34,620 nt of DNA, taken from positions 1 to 34,620 of the forward strand of contig CAYWIJ010000013.1 of assembly GCA_964458335.1 (NCBI GenBank), read 5' to 3'. Positions 16,382-26,434 of the stretch are shown piece after piece. A program made the translations under genes and the position numbers. The notes under the pieces are model-generated. The model was not told where the DNA came from, ran no database searches, and worked only from the letters and a program-made list of their open reading frames with translations. The DNA is from Aalborg-AAW-1 sp964458335. GTDB taxonomy: Bacteria; Patescibacteriota; Gracilibacteria; Absconditabacterales; Absconditicoccaceae. Every line of letters starts with the position of its first letter. The first letter of the stretch is position 1.

Positions 16382-16942
16382 TTACGCTACTTTTTTAATA
16401 GGAGTCTTTTTAGCAATTGAATCCTTCTTAGTAGGAGTCTTTTTCTCAGTAGTTGCAGTGGTCTTCTTAACAGGAGCTTTCTTTACTACTTCCTTTTTAG
16501 GTGCTGTAGCTTTTGTTTCTTTCTTCGCTGGAACTGCTTTCTCAACTTTTGCCTTAACGGGAGTCTTTTTAGCAGGTGCTTTTCCTTCACCGATGATAGG
16601 AGAAGTTTTTGCTATGACATCTCTTTTTTTAGAAATAGATACATTCTGACCCTTTCTTTGTACGAATACAAAATGAGTAGAGATGATATCTTTGAGAGAA
16701 GAGAGACCTTTATGATCCAGAGCAGAAGCGACTTGTGCAAACGTGACACCATAGCTTTTGATTTTAGCTTGAGCTTTATTGAAAGCATTCGCCATCCATT
16801 TTGTCATACCTTCTTTTTCTAATCTCTTAGCAAGAGTAATAGTATGATCAATAAGATTCTTGTATTTATCACCAGATTTTACTCTTTTGATGTTTTGGTT
16901 GTAGAAAAATCTTTTTCGTCCTGATTGATTTGGCTTTGGCAT
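16382..16942 (-). CDS. Basic protein with histone H1-like tail in the ribosomal cluster
   Basis: 186 aa from ATG 16942 to TAA 16382-16384, no TGA codons. Residues 1-115 form a basic globular part (N-terminal R-K-R-F-F-Y-N-Q-N-I-K-R, helical middle L-A-K-R-L-E-K-E-G-M-T-K-W). Residues 116-186 are a Lys/Ala/Pro/Thr repeat of the K-K-T-P-V-K-K type, as in bacterial H1-like proteins. It lies between uS7 and the small basic protein. I do not recognise the N-terminal domain. It is likely a nucleic-acid-binding protein, and co-expression with ribosomal proteins favours an rRNA-related role (inference). Confidence 0.65.
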   Translation of the reverse strand: MPKPNQSGRKRFFYNQNIKRVKSGDKYKNLIDHTITLAKRLEKEGMTKWMANAFNKAQAKIKSYGVTFAQVASALDHKGLSSLKDIISTHFVFVQRKGQNVSISKKRDVIAKTSPIIGEGKAPAKKTPVKAKVEKAVPAKKETKATAPKKEVVKKAPVKKTTATTEKKTPTKKDSIAKKTPIKKVA

Positions 16943-16984
16943 TATTGATGAGAAAGTTAATTATTAAATATTGAATTGATTGTA

Positions 16985-17013
16985 TAATTACGAATTGCGG
17001 ATTACGGATTTTA
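16985..17013. repeat. Degenerate 7-bp periodic repeat island
   Basis: aattacg/aattgcg/gattacg/gatttta between uS7 and the H1-like gene. The same gattacg unit recurs at 27985-28000. Confidence 0.5.
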
Positions 17014-17069
17014 GCAGAATAAGTTTATATGCAAAGTTTTATTTGCAATTCGTTATCCACCAATTCTTA

Positions 17070-17534
17070 TTACTTAACATACTTAGCCATATATGCGAAT
17101 GCTTTATTCGCTTCAGCCATCTTATGTACATCTTCTTTCTTCTTTACAGCAGTTCCTTGTTCGCTATAAGCAGCAAGAAGTTCTTCAGAAAGTTTTTTTG
17201 ACATTGGTTTTCATTTTTTTGATCTTGCGGCATCTAAGATCCACTTACAAGCAAAATACATTTTTCTTCCTGTTTTTACTTCAACTGGTACTTGATAGAC
17301 AGAACCTCCAACTCTTTTGGATTTGATCATGATAGAAGGAGCAGCGTTTTCAATAGCAGTGAATAATACACCTTGTGGATTCTGATGTCCAGCAGCTTTG
17401 ATTTCATCCATCGTGTCAGCAAAGACTCTTCTTGCAACCGATTTTTTACCATCTTTCATAAGATAGTTAATGAATTTTTCTGATTTTGAGTCTGCTAATA
17501 CAAGAACTCCAGACTTTGGTTTTTTAAATCACAT
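17070..17534 (-). CDS. rpsG: Ribosomal protein uS7
   Basis: 154 aa from ATG 17534 to TAA 17070-17072, near the usual 156. Two TGA codons are read as Gly (Gly2 and Gly108). Family features include N-Y-L-M-K-D-G-K-K-S-V-A-R-R-V-F, the A-I-E-N-A-A-P segment, K-S-K-R-V-G-G-S-V-Y-Q-V-P-V-E-V and the C-terminal K-M-A-E-A-N-K-A-F-A. It nucleates assembly of the 30S head and contacts the E-site tRNA. It follows uS12 by 118 nt as in most bacteria, but EF-G and EF-Tu do not follow. Confidence 0.95.
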
Positions 17535-17540
17535 AATTTG

Positions 17541-17571
17541 AAATTATAAGTTATAAATTTTAAGTTTTTAA
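17541..17571. repeat. Degenerate 7-bp periodic repeat island
   Basis: aaattat/aagttat/aaatttt/aagtttt in the uS12-uS7 gap, next to the uS7 start. Confidence 0.5.
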
Positions 17572-17652
17572 TGAGATTGTGAATGAAGTTGCTTAATCAT
17601 GGAACTAAGTTGAGATGAAACTCAGAATCTATAATTCAACACTTAAAACTTC

Positions 17653-18069
17653 TTACGATTTTGGTCTCTTAGTACCGTAAAGTGATCTCCCTTGTCTTCT
17701 TGCGTCAACAGAATTAGAATCATATTTACCTCTTACCAAGTGATATTTCACTCCAGGCAGATCTTTTACTCTACCTCCTTTTACAAGCACTACTGAGTGT
17801 TCTTGAAGAGTATGTTTTTCTCCAGGAATATATACCCACGCTTCTTGTCCGTTAGACATTCTTACTCTTGCTACTTTTCTTTGAGCTGAGTTAGGTTTCT
17901 TAGGAGTCATGATGGTTACCTTAAGACATACACCTCTCTTGAATGGAGAAGGATTGTATACTCTTTTGTTATGATTCAATCTATTAAGAGAGAACTGCAT
18001 AGCAGGAGCTTTAGATCTGTAAGCTCTTTTTACTCTAGGTCTTTTAACAAGTTGTTGAATAGTTGGCAT
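17653..18069 (-). CDS. rpsL: Ribosomal protein uS12
   Basis: 138 aa from ATG 18069 (M-P-T-I-Q-Q-L-V-K-R-P-R) to TAA 17653-17655. The longer frame upstream is not used because the promoter lies within it and the family starts here. Diagnostic segments are V-C-L-K-V-T-I-M-T-P-K-K-P-N-S-A-Q-R-K-V, V-x-I-P-G-E-x-H-x-L-Q-E-H-S-V-V-L-V-K-G-G-R-V-K-D-L-P-G-V, and the basic D-A-R-R-Q-G-R-S-x-Y-G-T-K end. It decodes in the A site. The Lys of TPKKPNSA, where streptomycin resistance maps in other bacteria, is present. It is the first gene of the minus-strand translation cluster. Confidence 0.96.
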   Translation of the reverse strand: MPTIQQLVKRPRVKRAYRSKAPAMQFSLNRLNHNKRVYNPSPFKRGVCLKVTIMTPKKPNSAQRKVARVRMSNGQEAWVYIPGEKHTLQEHSVVLVKGGRVKDLPGVKYHLVRGKYDSNSVDARRQGRSLYGTKRPKS

Positions 18070-18071
18070 AA

Positions 18072-18102
18072 AAAAGTTGAAAGTTAGAAGTGTAAAGTGA
18101 AT
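18072..18102. repeat. Degenerate 7-bp periodic repeat island in the uS12 leader
   Basis: gttgaaa/gttagaa/gtgtaaa/gtgaata lies between the promoter and the uS12 start. Confidence 0.55.
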
Positions 18103-18125
18103 AGTTTTTTTGTGCAATGTCATAC

Positions 18126-18153
18126 AATATACAGAAAATGATATCATTTTCAA
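18126..18153 (-). promoter_or_regulatory. uS12 operon promoter with overlapping palindromic operator candidate
   Basis: Minus strand TTGAAA (18153-18148), 16-nt spacer, TATATT (18131-18126). A perfect 18-bp palindrome gaaaatgat/atcattttc (18134-18151) covers part of the -35 and nearly the whole spacer, which suggests binding of a dimeric regulator. Confidence 0.5.
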
Positions 18154-18289
18154 GTCAATATGCAAAAAAAGTGTTTTGGGGGTATGGAATTTTGTGAAAA
18201 GTGTTTATAGTATTAAAGTTATAGTTATTTTACTTTATTGTAAAGAAGTGTTTTTTTACAATTGTAACAGTAAATGATTTAGTATATTA

Positions 18290-19534
18290 TTATACACTTC
18301 TCAATAACATAAGCCATACCCATTGTCTGAGCTCTGCTCTATCTTCAGGATCATCAATTTGTGTCATGATTCCATTTGTTTTTAAAGCTTCTAAATGTCT
18401 GGCATAGTATGGAGTTCCTCCTGCATATTCTGTTTGTCGTAAGAGTCTAGATAGAATTGTTCCAAACTGGGCTCTTGTCACAACCTTATATGGTTGAAAA
18501 TAATCAATATCAATTCCCATCAATCAAAGTGAACATGCTTTGATAGCATACTCTTTTATCTCATCATTTTCTCGTGCATTTCATCCATCTTTTCGTCTAC
18601 AAGAAGAAGGTATTTGTGCTGGAAGTTCTCTTCCAAGAACATTCGTAGCGTAGTTCACTATCATCTTTGCAAGATGACCACGAAAGAGTACTCCATTTGG
18701 ATTTGCAACGTCTAAAGGAGCAAGTGTGGTGATATGATGGCTATAAGCCCATTCATACAATGACTGTAATTCATGGTTGTCCTTACTATCTCCATCAATA
18801 GTAGGTGAGTCATCCACATTATCAATCTCTTCAATTAGTTTGTCAGGTTGTGTTTTTTTTCCACAACTTCCATCATAAAAACTAGCACTATAATCTCAGT
18901 CAGCACAATTATCTTTTACCAAAGAATATCCTCAACCACCTCACGAACTCATAGATTTATTTTTGATAGTAAAGATATCAGATATCACAATCCCATCTGT
19001 AAAACGAATAGTTAATATATGTTCACCATCTGAGTGGGTATTTAAATAATCTGGTTTCAAAATAATATTTGTATAAGTTCAATTTCCAGATATATCATAG
19101 TTATCAGGAGATATGATCTCACTATCTACCAATACATTAGCAAAATTTTGTTCAGAAAGAGTAAACCATTGACTGTCTTTTTCAATCGTATACTGTAATC
19201 AGACATTATTTTCTTTTGTATAGATTGATCATATACTACCTGTAAAATAATGAGGCATATCTATGGGATCCAATATTGTTCTTTGATAAGCTTGAGCCCA
19301 AAGTTCACCAAGTTTTTCATAACCAGTAATTGTCATATGCACACCATCTATTAATTGATCTGGATTTTCTTCAAACCATGTATAGGCTTCTATATCTCCT
19401 AACATTACTGTTTCTCCATCTACTAAAGTATTTAGTAATCATTGAAGTTCTTCCATTTCTTCTTCATCTCTTTCTGTACCTCATTGTCCATTCACAAAGA
19501 AAGGTGGTTTATTGACAATAATCTTCTCTACTCA
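18290..19534 (-). CDS. LamG/SGNH/SLH-like surface protein, C-terminal part (after frameshift)
   Basis: This frame carries on the protein begun at 20646 after a one-base shift near 19530 and runs to TAA 18290-18292, again with TGA as Gly. It begins E-K-I-I-V-N-K-P-P-F-F, then D-G-V-H-M-T-I-T-G-Y, the D-x-x-H block that completes the SGNH hydrolase triad. After a beta-rich Ig-like segment comes a Gly/Cys patch (S-S-G-G-G-G-Y, D-G-S-C-G-K-K). The last 170 or so residues look like S-layer homology repeats (L-A-K-M-I-V-N-Y-A-T-N-V-L-G-R, T-R-A-Q-F-G-T-I-L-S-R-L-L-R, I-M-T-Q-I-D-D-P-E-D-R-A-E-L), which would anchor the protein to the cell surface. No good independent start is seen. Confidence 0.65.
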
Positions 19535-20646
19535 TCTCTTAATCTACTAATTATTGTTCTTATATTATCTATAGTATCAGTTGCTTCAATTGTCGCACCT
19601 ACAGTAACGGTCACATCATTAGTACCTAACATAATTTGAACTACTTTTACTCCATTAGAGATAAAAGATGCTATGGTATCATTCATATATGTATTAACCC
19701 AGTTCTTAGAAGTAGAACCACTTACTCCTTTATTTACTTTTGAGTAACCACTTCCTAATAGAAATATTTCTTGATTTGCTGCCGTATTAGTAGAAGTAAG
19801 AGAATCTCCAATAAAACCAATTTTACCAGAATAGGGAATATAGTTATCACCTGAAAAAGGTATATCTATACCATCATCACTATCTATAGCTAGAGTAGCA
19901 TGCTCTAAAATCTGTTCAGGAGTGAGATTATCATAGATAGCAAGATGTGCAATTTTCATATTGGTATACAAAGATGGATTAAGTGGACTATAAGCTAAAT
20001 ATAACTTTTGATCAATAAAATTACCTCCATCTGTAGATCATACTATACTCTTCTTTGATTGTAATATACCATCAATATACAAACTAACTTGACCAGCACC
20101 AGCTTGATCCGCATTAGTGTCAATACTATAAACTATATGATGCCACCTTGGTAAAATTGAACGATTATAAGATGCTGTATTTTTTTGATTAATCATTACA
20201 ATATATTCATCTACTCCTGCTCTTTTATAAAGATGTTGCCTATTTTGAGCATTTTCATAAGTACCTACAATATGTCTGAGTTGTGATCATGTAGCTATCT
20301 CATCATCATAAAGCATAAATTCATAAAATACTTTATTATTCATATGACTTAAAAGAATATTACCAGAACTTACTCCAAATGCAGAAGTAGTAAATTCAAC
20401 TGCTTTACCCATATCTTCTGCTCAATTAACACCCACTATTGCATTAGTTATATTAATAGTTAATGAATCACTATTGATAACATCATGTAGGGCTCAGCCT
20501 GATATTTCCTGCATAGGCCAATAATACAATGGATTAGCATTGATAACAGCAGTTGAATAATCAGATAATCTATCAGCAAGGACTCCATTACCAAAAATTA
20601 CCAACAACAACCATCACAATAAGATTATAACATAGTTTCTCTTCAT
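19528..20646 (-). CDS. LamG/SGNH/SLH-like surface protein, N-terminal part (before frameshift)
   Basis: ATG 20646 to TAG 19528-19530, 372 codons, TGA as Gly. A signal peptide is clear (M-K-R-N-Y-V-I-I-L-L-G-W-L-L-L, ending near V-L-A). Residues 25-245 look like a LamG/concanavalin-like domain (Y-Y-W-P-M-Q-E opening, W-H-H-I-V-Y-S-I-D strand, V-S-L-Y-I-D-G, L-Y-L-A-Y-S). From about 275 an SGNH hydrolase starts: I-G-F-I-G-D-S-L-T (Ser282) and M-L-G-T-N-D (about 342). The frame stops in R-L-R-D-E, while the frame one base back continues the hydrolase. It is probably one secreted esterase-like protein of about 785 aa interrupted by a single lost base, in the genome or in the assembly. Confidence 0.75.
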
Positions 20647-20851
20647 CTCGATAAAAATACATAAGGTAAAAGTACCAAAGTTACCTCTTTTTTGTATCAA
20701 AAAAGACGCATTGCCCGGTGCTTATACCACAAATTGGACTTTGACATCACAACCATGATCCGTGACAATACGCCTTAGATTTTTGGTTATTCTGTCAAAG
20801 TTATAGATTTCGTCCAATTTTATTTTTGTGATATAAGCATGTCTACTATAC
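20647..20851. other. Intergenic stretch ahead of the SGNH gene
   Basis: No supported gene is present. A more GC-rich patch (gacgcattgcccggtgc, 20705-20721) next to a T-run on the minus strand could be the end of a short RNA, but the stem is weak. Confidence 0.3.
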
Positions 20852-20879
20852 AAAAAAATCTCCCTTATTTCAAGGGAGA
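20852..20879 (-). terminator. Intrinsic terminator of the flippase gene
   Basis: Minus strand stem TCTCCCTT/AAGGGAGA (20879-20872 with 20866-20859, 5-nt loop) followed by seven T. Confidence 0.85.
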
Positions 20880-20916
20880 ACATTGCAAATAAAAAGCATA
20901 TTGAGATATTTGTTTT

Positions 20917-22560
20917 TTACTCCACAGGAAGTACCACTTCTTCAATCTCACTTGTCTCTGATGACATCACACTTGTAATATTCGCAAACTCTTTCATAAT
21001 AAATCTGAACCAAAGACTAATAATAACACTATTAAATCCAGCAAAAAGCATTATAAATTGCCAAAAGTTGAGATCAATAAACCAGGGTGATATCCATAAC
21101 AAACCTATGATTATTATAAAAAAAATATGCATCTTCCAGTGACTGGAATGAAATATCTTAGGCATAATATCATGTTTGCGTGCATAATATACTGACCCTA
21201 CGACAAAGAGCAGTTCCATCACAAATTGTGCTACTAACCCACCAATAAGATTATACGACTTGACCGCCCAAAATGCTATGGAAGCTCCGATAACGACTCC
21301 CCAGAGATTGATGGGGAAAAGAATATTTTGGCGATTCGCAGCAACGAAGACATAATTAAAGACAGTCTTGATGAAACTGAGAGCAAGGATAATAGCTAAT
21401 CATGGCAAGAGAAAATCTGTTCCTAACGCACTCCAATTGTGGCGTTGGAGAAATTCCATCATTCCCTGAAGATTGAATCCAGAGACAGGAGTTAAATATT
21501 TTTCGCCTGACACAATGTGGATGATCGGCGTAGCAAAAACGAAGAAGTTCGCGATACAGATTCGTCCAAATAGAATCAGAATATTCATCAGATGTCAGAA
21601 CGATAATTTTTGCAATTGAGGCGAAAGAGCTGAAATTTTGTGAATAAGACTATTTGCTAATGCTGCTGGAATGATCAGAAGTATCTGAATCAGTTGAAGC
21701 CCAAGTCATCGAATCCCCACATACGCAAAACCACTGATCGTCGGATAGACGATCGACATGAGAAGTGAAACGATCAGCAGATGGAAGCTACTCAAGAAAA
21801 ATGCTGCTCCGTATTTCCCATTTTCCTTGATATGACGAACCATATGATCCCAAAACGGCACAAAACGCAGTTTGATAATACGATTACTCTGCCATAACGT
21901 ATAGAGAGTCTGAGCAATACTACTCACAACGACTGATCAGACCATAATAAGAAATAAAGTTAGCGGGACGGATTCATGATCGATACTTGGTCGGAAATTC
22001 CCTAAGACGACAACTCATAGGACAGCAAGCTGAGCGACTCTAGCAAGCACTAAAGCAATACTCACTTGTTCCATCTTCCAAAAGAGTTGGAGTGGAAGTT
22101 GGATAATCCCTGCAATCATAAATCCTGCTGAAAAGATCATCCCCAGTGGAAGTCATCGAGAGATATACGGATTGCTCGCATACGACGGAACAAGATATGC
22201 TACTATAATAGCAATCCCGTAGACGATAACAATCTGACCAATCCTCGCCCAGACAAACTGCGATATAGCGAGTGAAAACGCTTCTTTCTGACTGGATGTG
22301 ATGGTGTCCAGATCCTTGGGCGTATTGATTCCAAATTTTGCTTTGAGTTTTCAGAGATCTTTGAGTCCGATGACATATAATCATAGATCTGAGAGTGCTG
22401 ACCACAGTGCAAAATAACTCAAGATCGTCGTATAATCTCCATATCTGAGTGGTCAGAGCATCGGAGTCATAATGATCACGATCAAAAAACCTGACAAGGC
22501 ACTGATCATTCTTCCAAATATTTGCCAAAAGGCATCTTTCATAACAGAGAATTTTCACAT
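20917..22560 (-). CDS. MOP-superfamily polysaccharide flippase (Wzx-like)
   Basis: ATG 22560 (or Met7 at 22542) to the stop at 20917-20919 gives 547 aa with TGA as Gly; eleven or so TGA codons split it under the standard code. It starts K-D-A-F-W-Q-I-F-G-R-M-I-S-A-L-S-G-F-L and has about twelve to fourteen hydrophobic segments along its length, including paired helices around 215-300 and 340-480. This is the layout of oligosaccharide flippases (Wzx/MurJ group of the MOP superfamily), which move lipid-linked sugars across the cytoplasmic membrane. MurJ is a possible alternative, but the usual MurJ charged signature is not evident. It is transcribed alone with its own terminator. No glycosyltransferases lie nearby. 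Confidence 0.75.
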
Positions 22561-22598
22561 ATTCTTCTTCAAAAATTACATACCTAAAAAATATTTAA

Positions 22599-22865
22599 TT
22601 ATAATTTCAACTCCGAAAATGCTCGTAACTTAAGGATCTGGTCAAGAATTTTCGGTCAGGATTGTTCTCGTTTTGGTCAAGTTTGTAGGACAAGAAGTTG
22701 AATATTGGTGGTGATAGTTTTTTTATTATCATCGAGAGTGAAATGCTTCACGTAAGGAATTTTATATGCTGTTGTGATCGAGTGAGCTTTCAATAATGCG
22801 TTTATGGCTTGCCTAATAGTTCTCCCTGTAGCAGTAGTTTGGATAATGAATTGTTCGGTATTCAT
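22599..22865 (-). CDS. Small protein, possibly CutA-like
   Basis: 88 aa from ATG 22865 to TAA 22599-22601, with two TGA codons. The order is strand (F-I-I-Q-T-T-A), helix (T-I-R-Q-A-I-N-A-L-L-K-A), strands (A-Y-K-I-P-Y-V-K-H-F, K-K-T-I-T-T-N-I-Q-L-L-V-L-Q-T), then a C-terminal helix starting P-K-I-L-D-Q-I-L. This ferredoxin-like order and the closing L-L-V-L-Q-T recall CutA1 divalent-cation tolerance proteins, but the conserved Cys/Trp positions of CutA are missing. It could equally be an unrelated ferredoxin-like protein. It lies 38 nt upstream of the flippase on the same strand, so the two may be co-transcribed. Confidence 0.5.
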
Positions 22866-22984
22866 AAGAAAGTTATCACATAATCAGTAAAAAGTCCTTG
22901 CAAGAGATATTTGGTTTTAGTATACTCCAAGAGGTATCAAACTTCAAGAGTTTGTGTTTTAGATTATTATCGATGATTATCATT

Positions 22985-23494
22985 ATGAATAAAAAAACAG
23001 TATGAGTATTTGCTTTGGGGTTGGTTTCTCTTATCCTCGCTGGATGTGGAGCAGCAAGTAGTAGTTCTGACGAAAATGTCACTTTGGCTGAATGTTTAAC
23101 ATCAAAAGGTGCCATCATGTATGGAACTGACCGATGTCCTCATTGCCAAAATCAGAAGAAATTATTTGGTTTTGCAGCATTTGAAAAAATCAATTTTGTC
23201 GACTGTGATGGAGAAAAGAATGTTTGTAACTTGGCTGGGGTAACAGGATATCCTACATGGAAATTCGCTGATGGAACAGTCTTACAAGGAACTCAAACCC
23301 TTGAAACACTCGCTTCTGTAGGTGCATGTACTGATGCCGATATGGCTAATTCTGTAGAAGATTCAGTTGAAGAAGTAACTACTGGGGATATACAAACTTC
23401 GGATGATATTGAAATAGTTTCTGGAGATGTAGCTACAGGAATTGTAGTTACGGAGATTATTACTGGAGATGTTGAAGCAACAACTGGAGCATAA
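22985..23494 (+). CDS. Thioredoxin-fold lipoprotein
   Basis: 169 aa from ATG 22985 to TAA 23492-23494 with TGA as Gly7. Residues 1-20 are a lipoprotein signal peptide with lipobox L-A-G-C (Cys21), so the mature protein is membrane-anchored on the outside. Residues about 35-115 form a small thioredoxin-like domain: Y-G-T-D-R-C-P-H-C-Q-N-Q-K-K-L-F, then I-N-F-V-D-C-D, G-V-T-G-Y-P-T-W-K-F with the cis-Pro, and a closing helix. The C-P-H-C motif and this compact form resemble the thioredoxin-like domain linked to VKOR proteins. The last 50 residues are Thr/Val/Glu/Asp-rich with repeats of T-G-D-V/I-x-x-T. The role is probably extracytoplasmic thiol-disulfide exchange. It is monocistronic, with a terminator. 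Confidence 0.88.
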
Positions 23495-23518
23495 TTTTCC
23501 ATGATAACATTACAAAAA

Positions 23519-23550
23519 AACGCTTTCTGACTGATGATGAAAGTGTTTTT
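23519..23550. terminator. Bidirectional intrinsic terminator
   Basis: Arms aacgctttc (23519-23527) and gaaagtgtt (23539-23547), one G-T pair, with T-run on one side and A-run on the other. It serves the convergent lipoprotein gene and the gene ending at 23560. Confidence 0.8.
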
Positions 23551-23559
23551 TATACATTT

Positions 23560-24423
23560 TTAGTTATAATACATTGGCTCAGTTCTAAGAATTTCTGGTT
23601 TGTTATCAAAAGAGAATGTTAATTCAATAAGTTGATTTTTATGGCGATTTTGTTGTTGTTCAATGCTATTAAAATTGATCAATATCTCTTTCCTTTTCTC
23701 TCTAATAAATTCATATTCTTTATTCAAATAAGGGATACCATCTTTGATATGTGATTCAATAATATGATTGATATTTTTCATAACGACAGTAATATCTTGG
23801 ATTTGATCATTGTATTCTGCGATATATATCTCTCAAAGTTGTTGAAAAATATTGTTATCGTTATGATAACTGATCGTTTTGAGAAGTAAAGAAGAAAAAA
23901 ATCAATACTGTTTATAGTTGTGAAGATTAGATATTTCATAATCTTGTATATCAAATATCATTTTCTCTTTTTCTGAAATATGTATTTTATTCGCTTGATT
24001 AAAATATCAATAGGGACTTAAATCAAAGAGTTCTGTAATAAGATCAAAAACCAGTTTGATAAGATCATCAGAAATATTATTTTGTTTTCAATATTTTTTG
24101 ATTGTATCAATTATCTCTAATTTTGTTTCTTGTATATGAGCTTGAATATTTTCTCGATAAGTTTCTTCATGTTCTAGGTGATTGTTATACATATCACCAA
24201 GTAGTAATATATCTTGATTACATTGCTCTTTAATCTGCTTTATGTCTTTTTTCAATCATTCAAAAGCTATGAATTGTTGATACTTATTTTCAATATTCGG
24301 ATTACGCACATGTAATATCTCATTTATCTCGTTAATAATATTGATACAATTCGTATTTAATTTCGATTTATATTTATTGTGTATATATTCTGAAATAGGT
24401 TTAATAAGATATCAATTTTTCAT
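23560..24423 (-). CDS. Hypothetical 287-aa helical protein
   Basis: ATG 24423 to TAA 23560-23562, TGA read as Gly at several places. The protein is Asn/Ile/Lys/Gln-rich and almost wholly helical, with long amphipathic stretches (residues 60-130, I-K-Q-I-K-E-Q type, and the C-terminal 70 residues K-E-Y-E-F-I-R-E-K-R-K-E) that could form coiled coils. There is no signal peptide or membrane segment. It has the base composition of its neighbours, and AT-rich codons dominate. It shares no operon with clear neighbours: 59 nt separate it from comF upstream on the same strand. I do not recognise a family. Confidence 0.65.
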
Positions 24424-24482
24424 TTATTTTTCGTAGCAATAAAAAAAACAATATAATCAATAAAGACGATAAGTCAATACAT

Positions 24483-25178
24483 TTAATTATTCCTTGCAAC
24501 ACATATTCCTCGTACTTTACAACCAGGTTGTTGTGACTTGATAGTTTTTGCTAATTCGACCATCGTTGCACCAGAGGTGAGGACATCATCAACAATCACT
24601 ATTGTAGATCAAGCAGGAATGGGAACAATAACACGAAAGGCGTCAGAAAGATTTTTCTTTCTTTGATCTCTACTCATCCCTACTTGAGAATGGGTATTTC
24701 TGATTTTTTTGCAAAGTTGAATTGGTTGTTTAATTCATAATTCTTTACAGAAACTATAGGCAAGGAGCTTGGATTGATTATATCATTTTGTGATATGGTG
24801 ACGGATTCGATGAGAAGGAACATAAGAAATTAGCAATTTGGAATTATCAATTATCAATGAAGAAAGAATTTCGTGAGATTGGAGAGCAAGAGAAAGTCTT
24901 TGCCCAAGAAATGTGCTTATATGGGCACGGTGATAGTATTTGAGTTGGGTAATAAGTTTTTTGATAAGAGGATCAAAACGGAAAAGTACGATACAACCAT
25001 CAAGCGGACTTTCCTGTGTCAAAAGATCTTGTCTGACAGTATATCAGAGACTGTCTTTGTGAGTGAGCGGACAGATTTCTCTATGGGGTTTGAGTAGTTT
25101 TTTACAATTTCCACAGAGATAAGACCCAGACATTCAGCATCAAACACACTGTTCTGGAAAGAGAAAGTCTATAATCAT
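24483..25178 (-). CDS. comF: ComF family phosphoribosyltransferase-like protein
   Basis: 231 aa from ATG 25178 to TAA 24483-24485, with TGA as Gly at several family Gly positions. The N-terminal zinc ribbon has C11-V-G-C14 and C22-G-N-C25. The centre has F-D-P-L-I-K-K-L-I-T-Q-L-K-Y. The C-terminal half is a PRTase fold with Y-V-P-S-H, G-Y-N-Q-S-K-L-L-A, M-S-R-D-Q-R-K-K-N and the PRPP-type motif I-V-I-V-D-D-V-L-T-S-G-A-T-M. ComF is needed for uptake of single-stranded DNA into the cytoplasm in naturally competent bacteria, and CPR genomes commonly keep it. The start lies 10 nt inside the preceding ATPase gene, so the two are likely translationally coupled. Confidence 0.93.
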
Positions 25179-26434
25179 AGTACCGTATGGATCATAAAGT
25201 GTGGTATGCAGATAAATTCTTTATCAAAGAACTCTCATTTATAAGCGAGAAGTGGTGTTGTTTTTATATATTTTCTAATACGATGTCCATATCTTTCATG
25301 AAATCATTTGAACACTTTCGGTGGTTTCTCTGTATTACTATCAGAGACAAAAATCACACTCAATGTCTTGTCTTCATGTTCGACAATAAAGTCAATCCTT
25401 GAATTATTTATTTTTTGATAAGTATAACAGTGTTCTTTGTGTGTAATATTTTTAGCTATTTCATTATAAATAAAATTCTTGATAGCGATGATATTATGGA
25501 GTTTAGATCAGAAATTTCCTGTCATGTAACTAAAGATACCCATATCTCCTATGACAATAGTGTCTTGATGAGAGAGTTCTTTTGTCTTATCACTATAGAA
25601 ATATTGTAATGTCTCAATAAGACAATTTTCTCTGAGGAAAGCAATATATTTTTTGAGTAAAGGAATAGAAATATCAGTCTGATGAGAGATAGATTTATAT
25701 TTAAATCCTTGCATACTAATATAACAAAGCTGTTCCATGAGATCTTGAAATGCAAGAATTTCATCTCCATAAAATGTAAATCCTACATCTTTATCATATA
25801 CTTTTTGGATAATAGCTTTCAAGTTAAATTCTTTACGATCTTTCGTAGTGGCTTTGATAACTTCTGGATATCCACCTCGCGTGAGATATTCATCTAAAAG
25901 TCCTTGTAATTCTTTAAACATAATAGGACTAGGGTTATCGAGAGTAAGATAGGTAGTATAAATATTTTTATAAGCCAAAAAGTCAAAAAAACCTAAAGGA
26001 TGCACTGTAATAGTTTTACTTAAGCCTGATGAAAGTATATTTTGATATTCTTCACTTTGAGTATGGATAATACCAGTAACAATAATAATAGTTTTTATGC
26101 TATGATCTTCAAGAAGTTCGCTCAAGACATTGATAAAATTTTTACTGTATTGGATTTCATTAAGAAGAAGGATATTGTGTTCATAGAAATTGATTCCATA
26201 CTTGATCTGTATATATCATTTAAAGTCATCAGCATTTCTAAATTTTTTAGCAACAATATCATCTTCAAAAGAAAAATAATATTTTTTCTGACTAATATCA
26301 TGATCAGCAAGGATATGTTTGAGTATAGTTGTTTTTCACGACCCTCTTCCTCCATGCAAAAAAATAAGTTTTGCACTTTGATCATTAATGATAGCAATCA
26401 ATTCTCTGAGATATTGGGGGCGAAAAATTTGCAT
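25169..26434 (-). CDS. AAA ATPase with DUF4143-type C-terminal domain
   Basis: 421 aa from ATG 26434 to TAG 25169-25171. The Walker A is H-G-G-R-G-S-G-K-T-T at 27-36, and its Gly33 is encoded by TGA, a strong internal proof of the code. Walker B is N-I-L-L-L-N-E-I-Q, followed by T-I-I-I-V-T-G as sensor 1. The middle has P-L-G-F-F-D-F-L and Y-L-T-R-G-G-Y-P-E-V as in DUF4143 ATPases. The C-terminal domain shows S-R-I-D-F-I-V and is a restriction-nuclease-like fold in this family. Function is unknown even in well-studied members; a DNA- or toxin-related role is often supposed. The stop overlaps the comF start. Confidence 0.88.

Noticed and set aside
20722..20853. A 43-codon minus-strand ORF starting with TTG ahead of the SGNH gene
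   Set aside because: Its start lies in the T-run of the flippase terminator, it has no ATG, and its length is within chance for two-stop code.
22040..22558. 172-codon ORF on the minus strand over the flippase N-terminus
   Set aside because: It is in a different frame from the hydrophobic flippase frame, which continues across the whole gene; its Cys/Ser/Arg-rich translation is typical of a shadow ORF.
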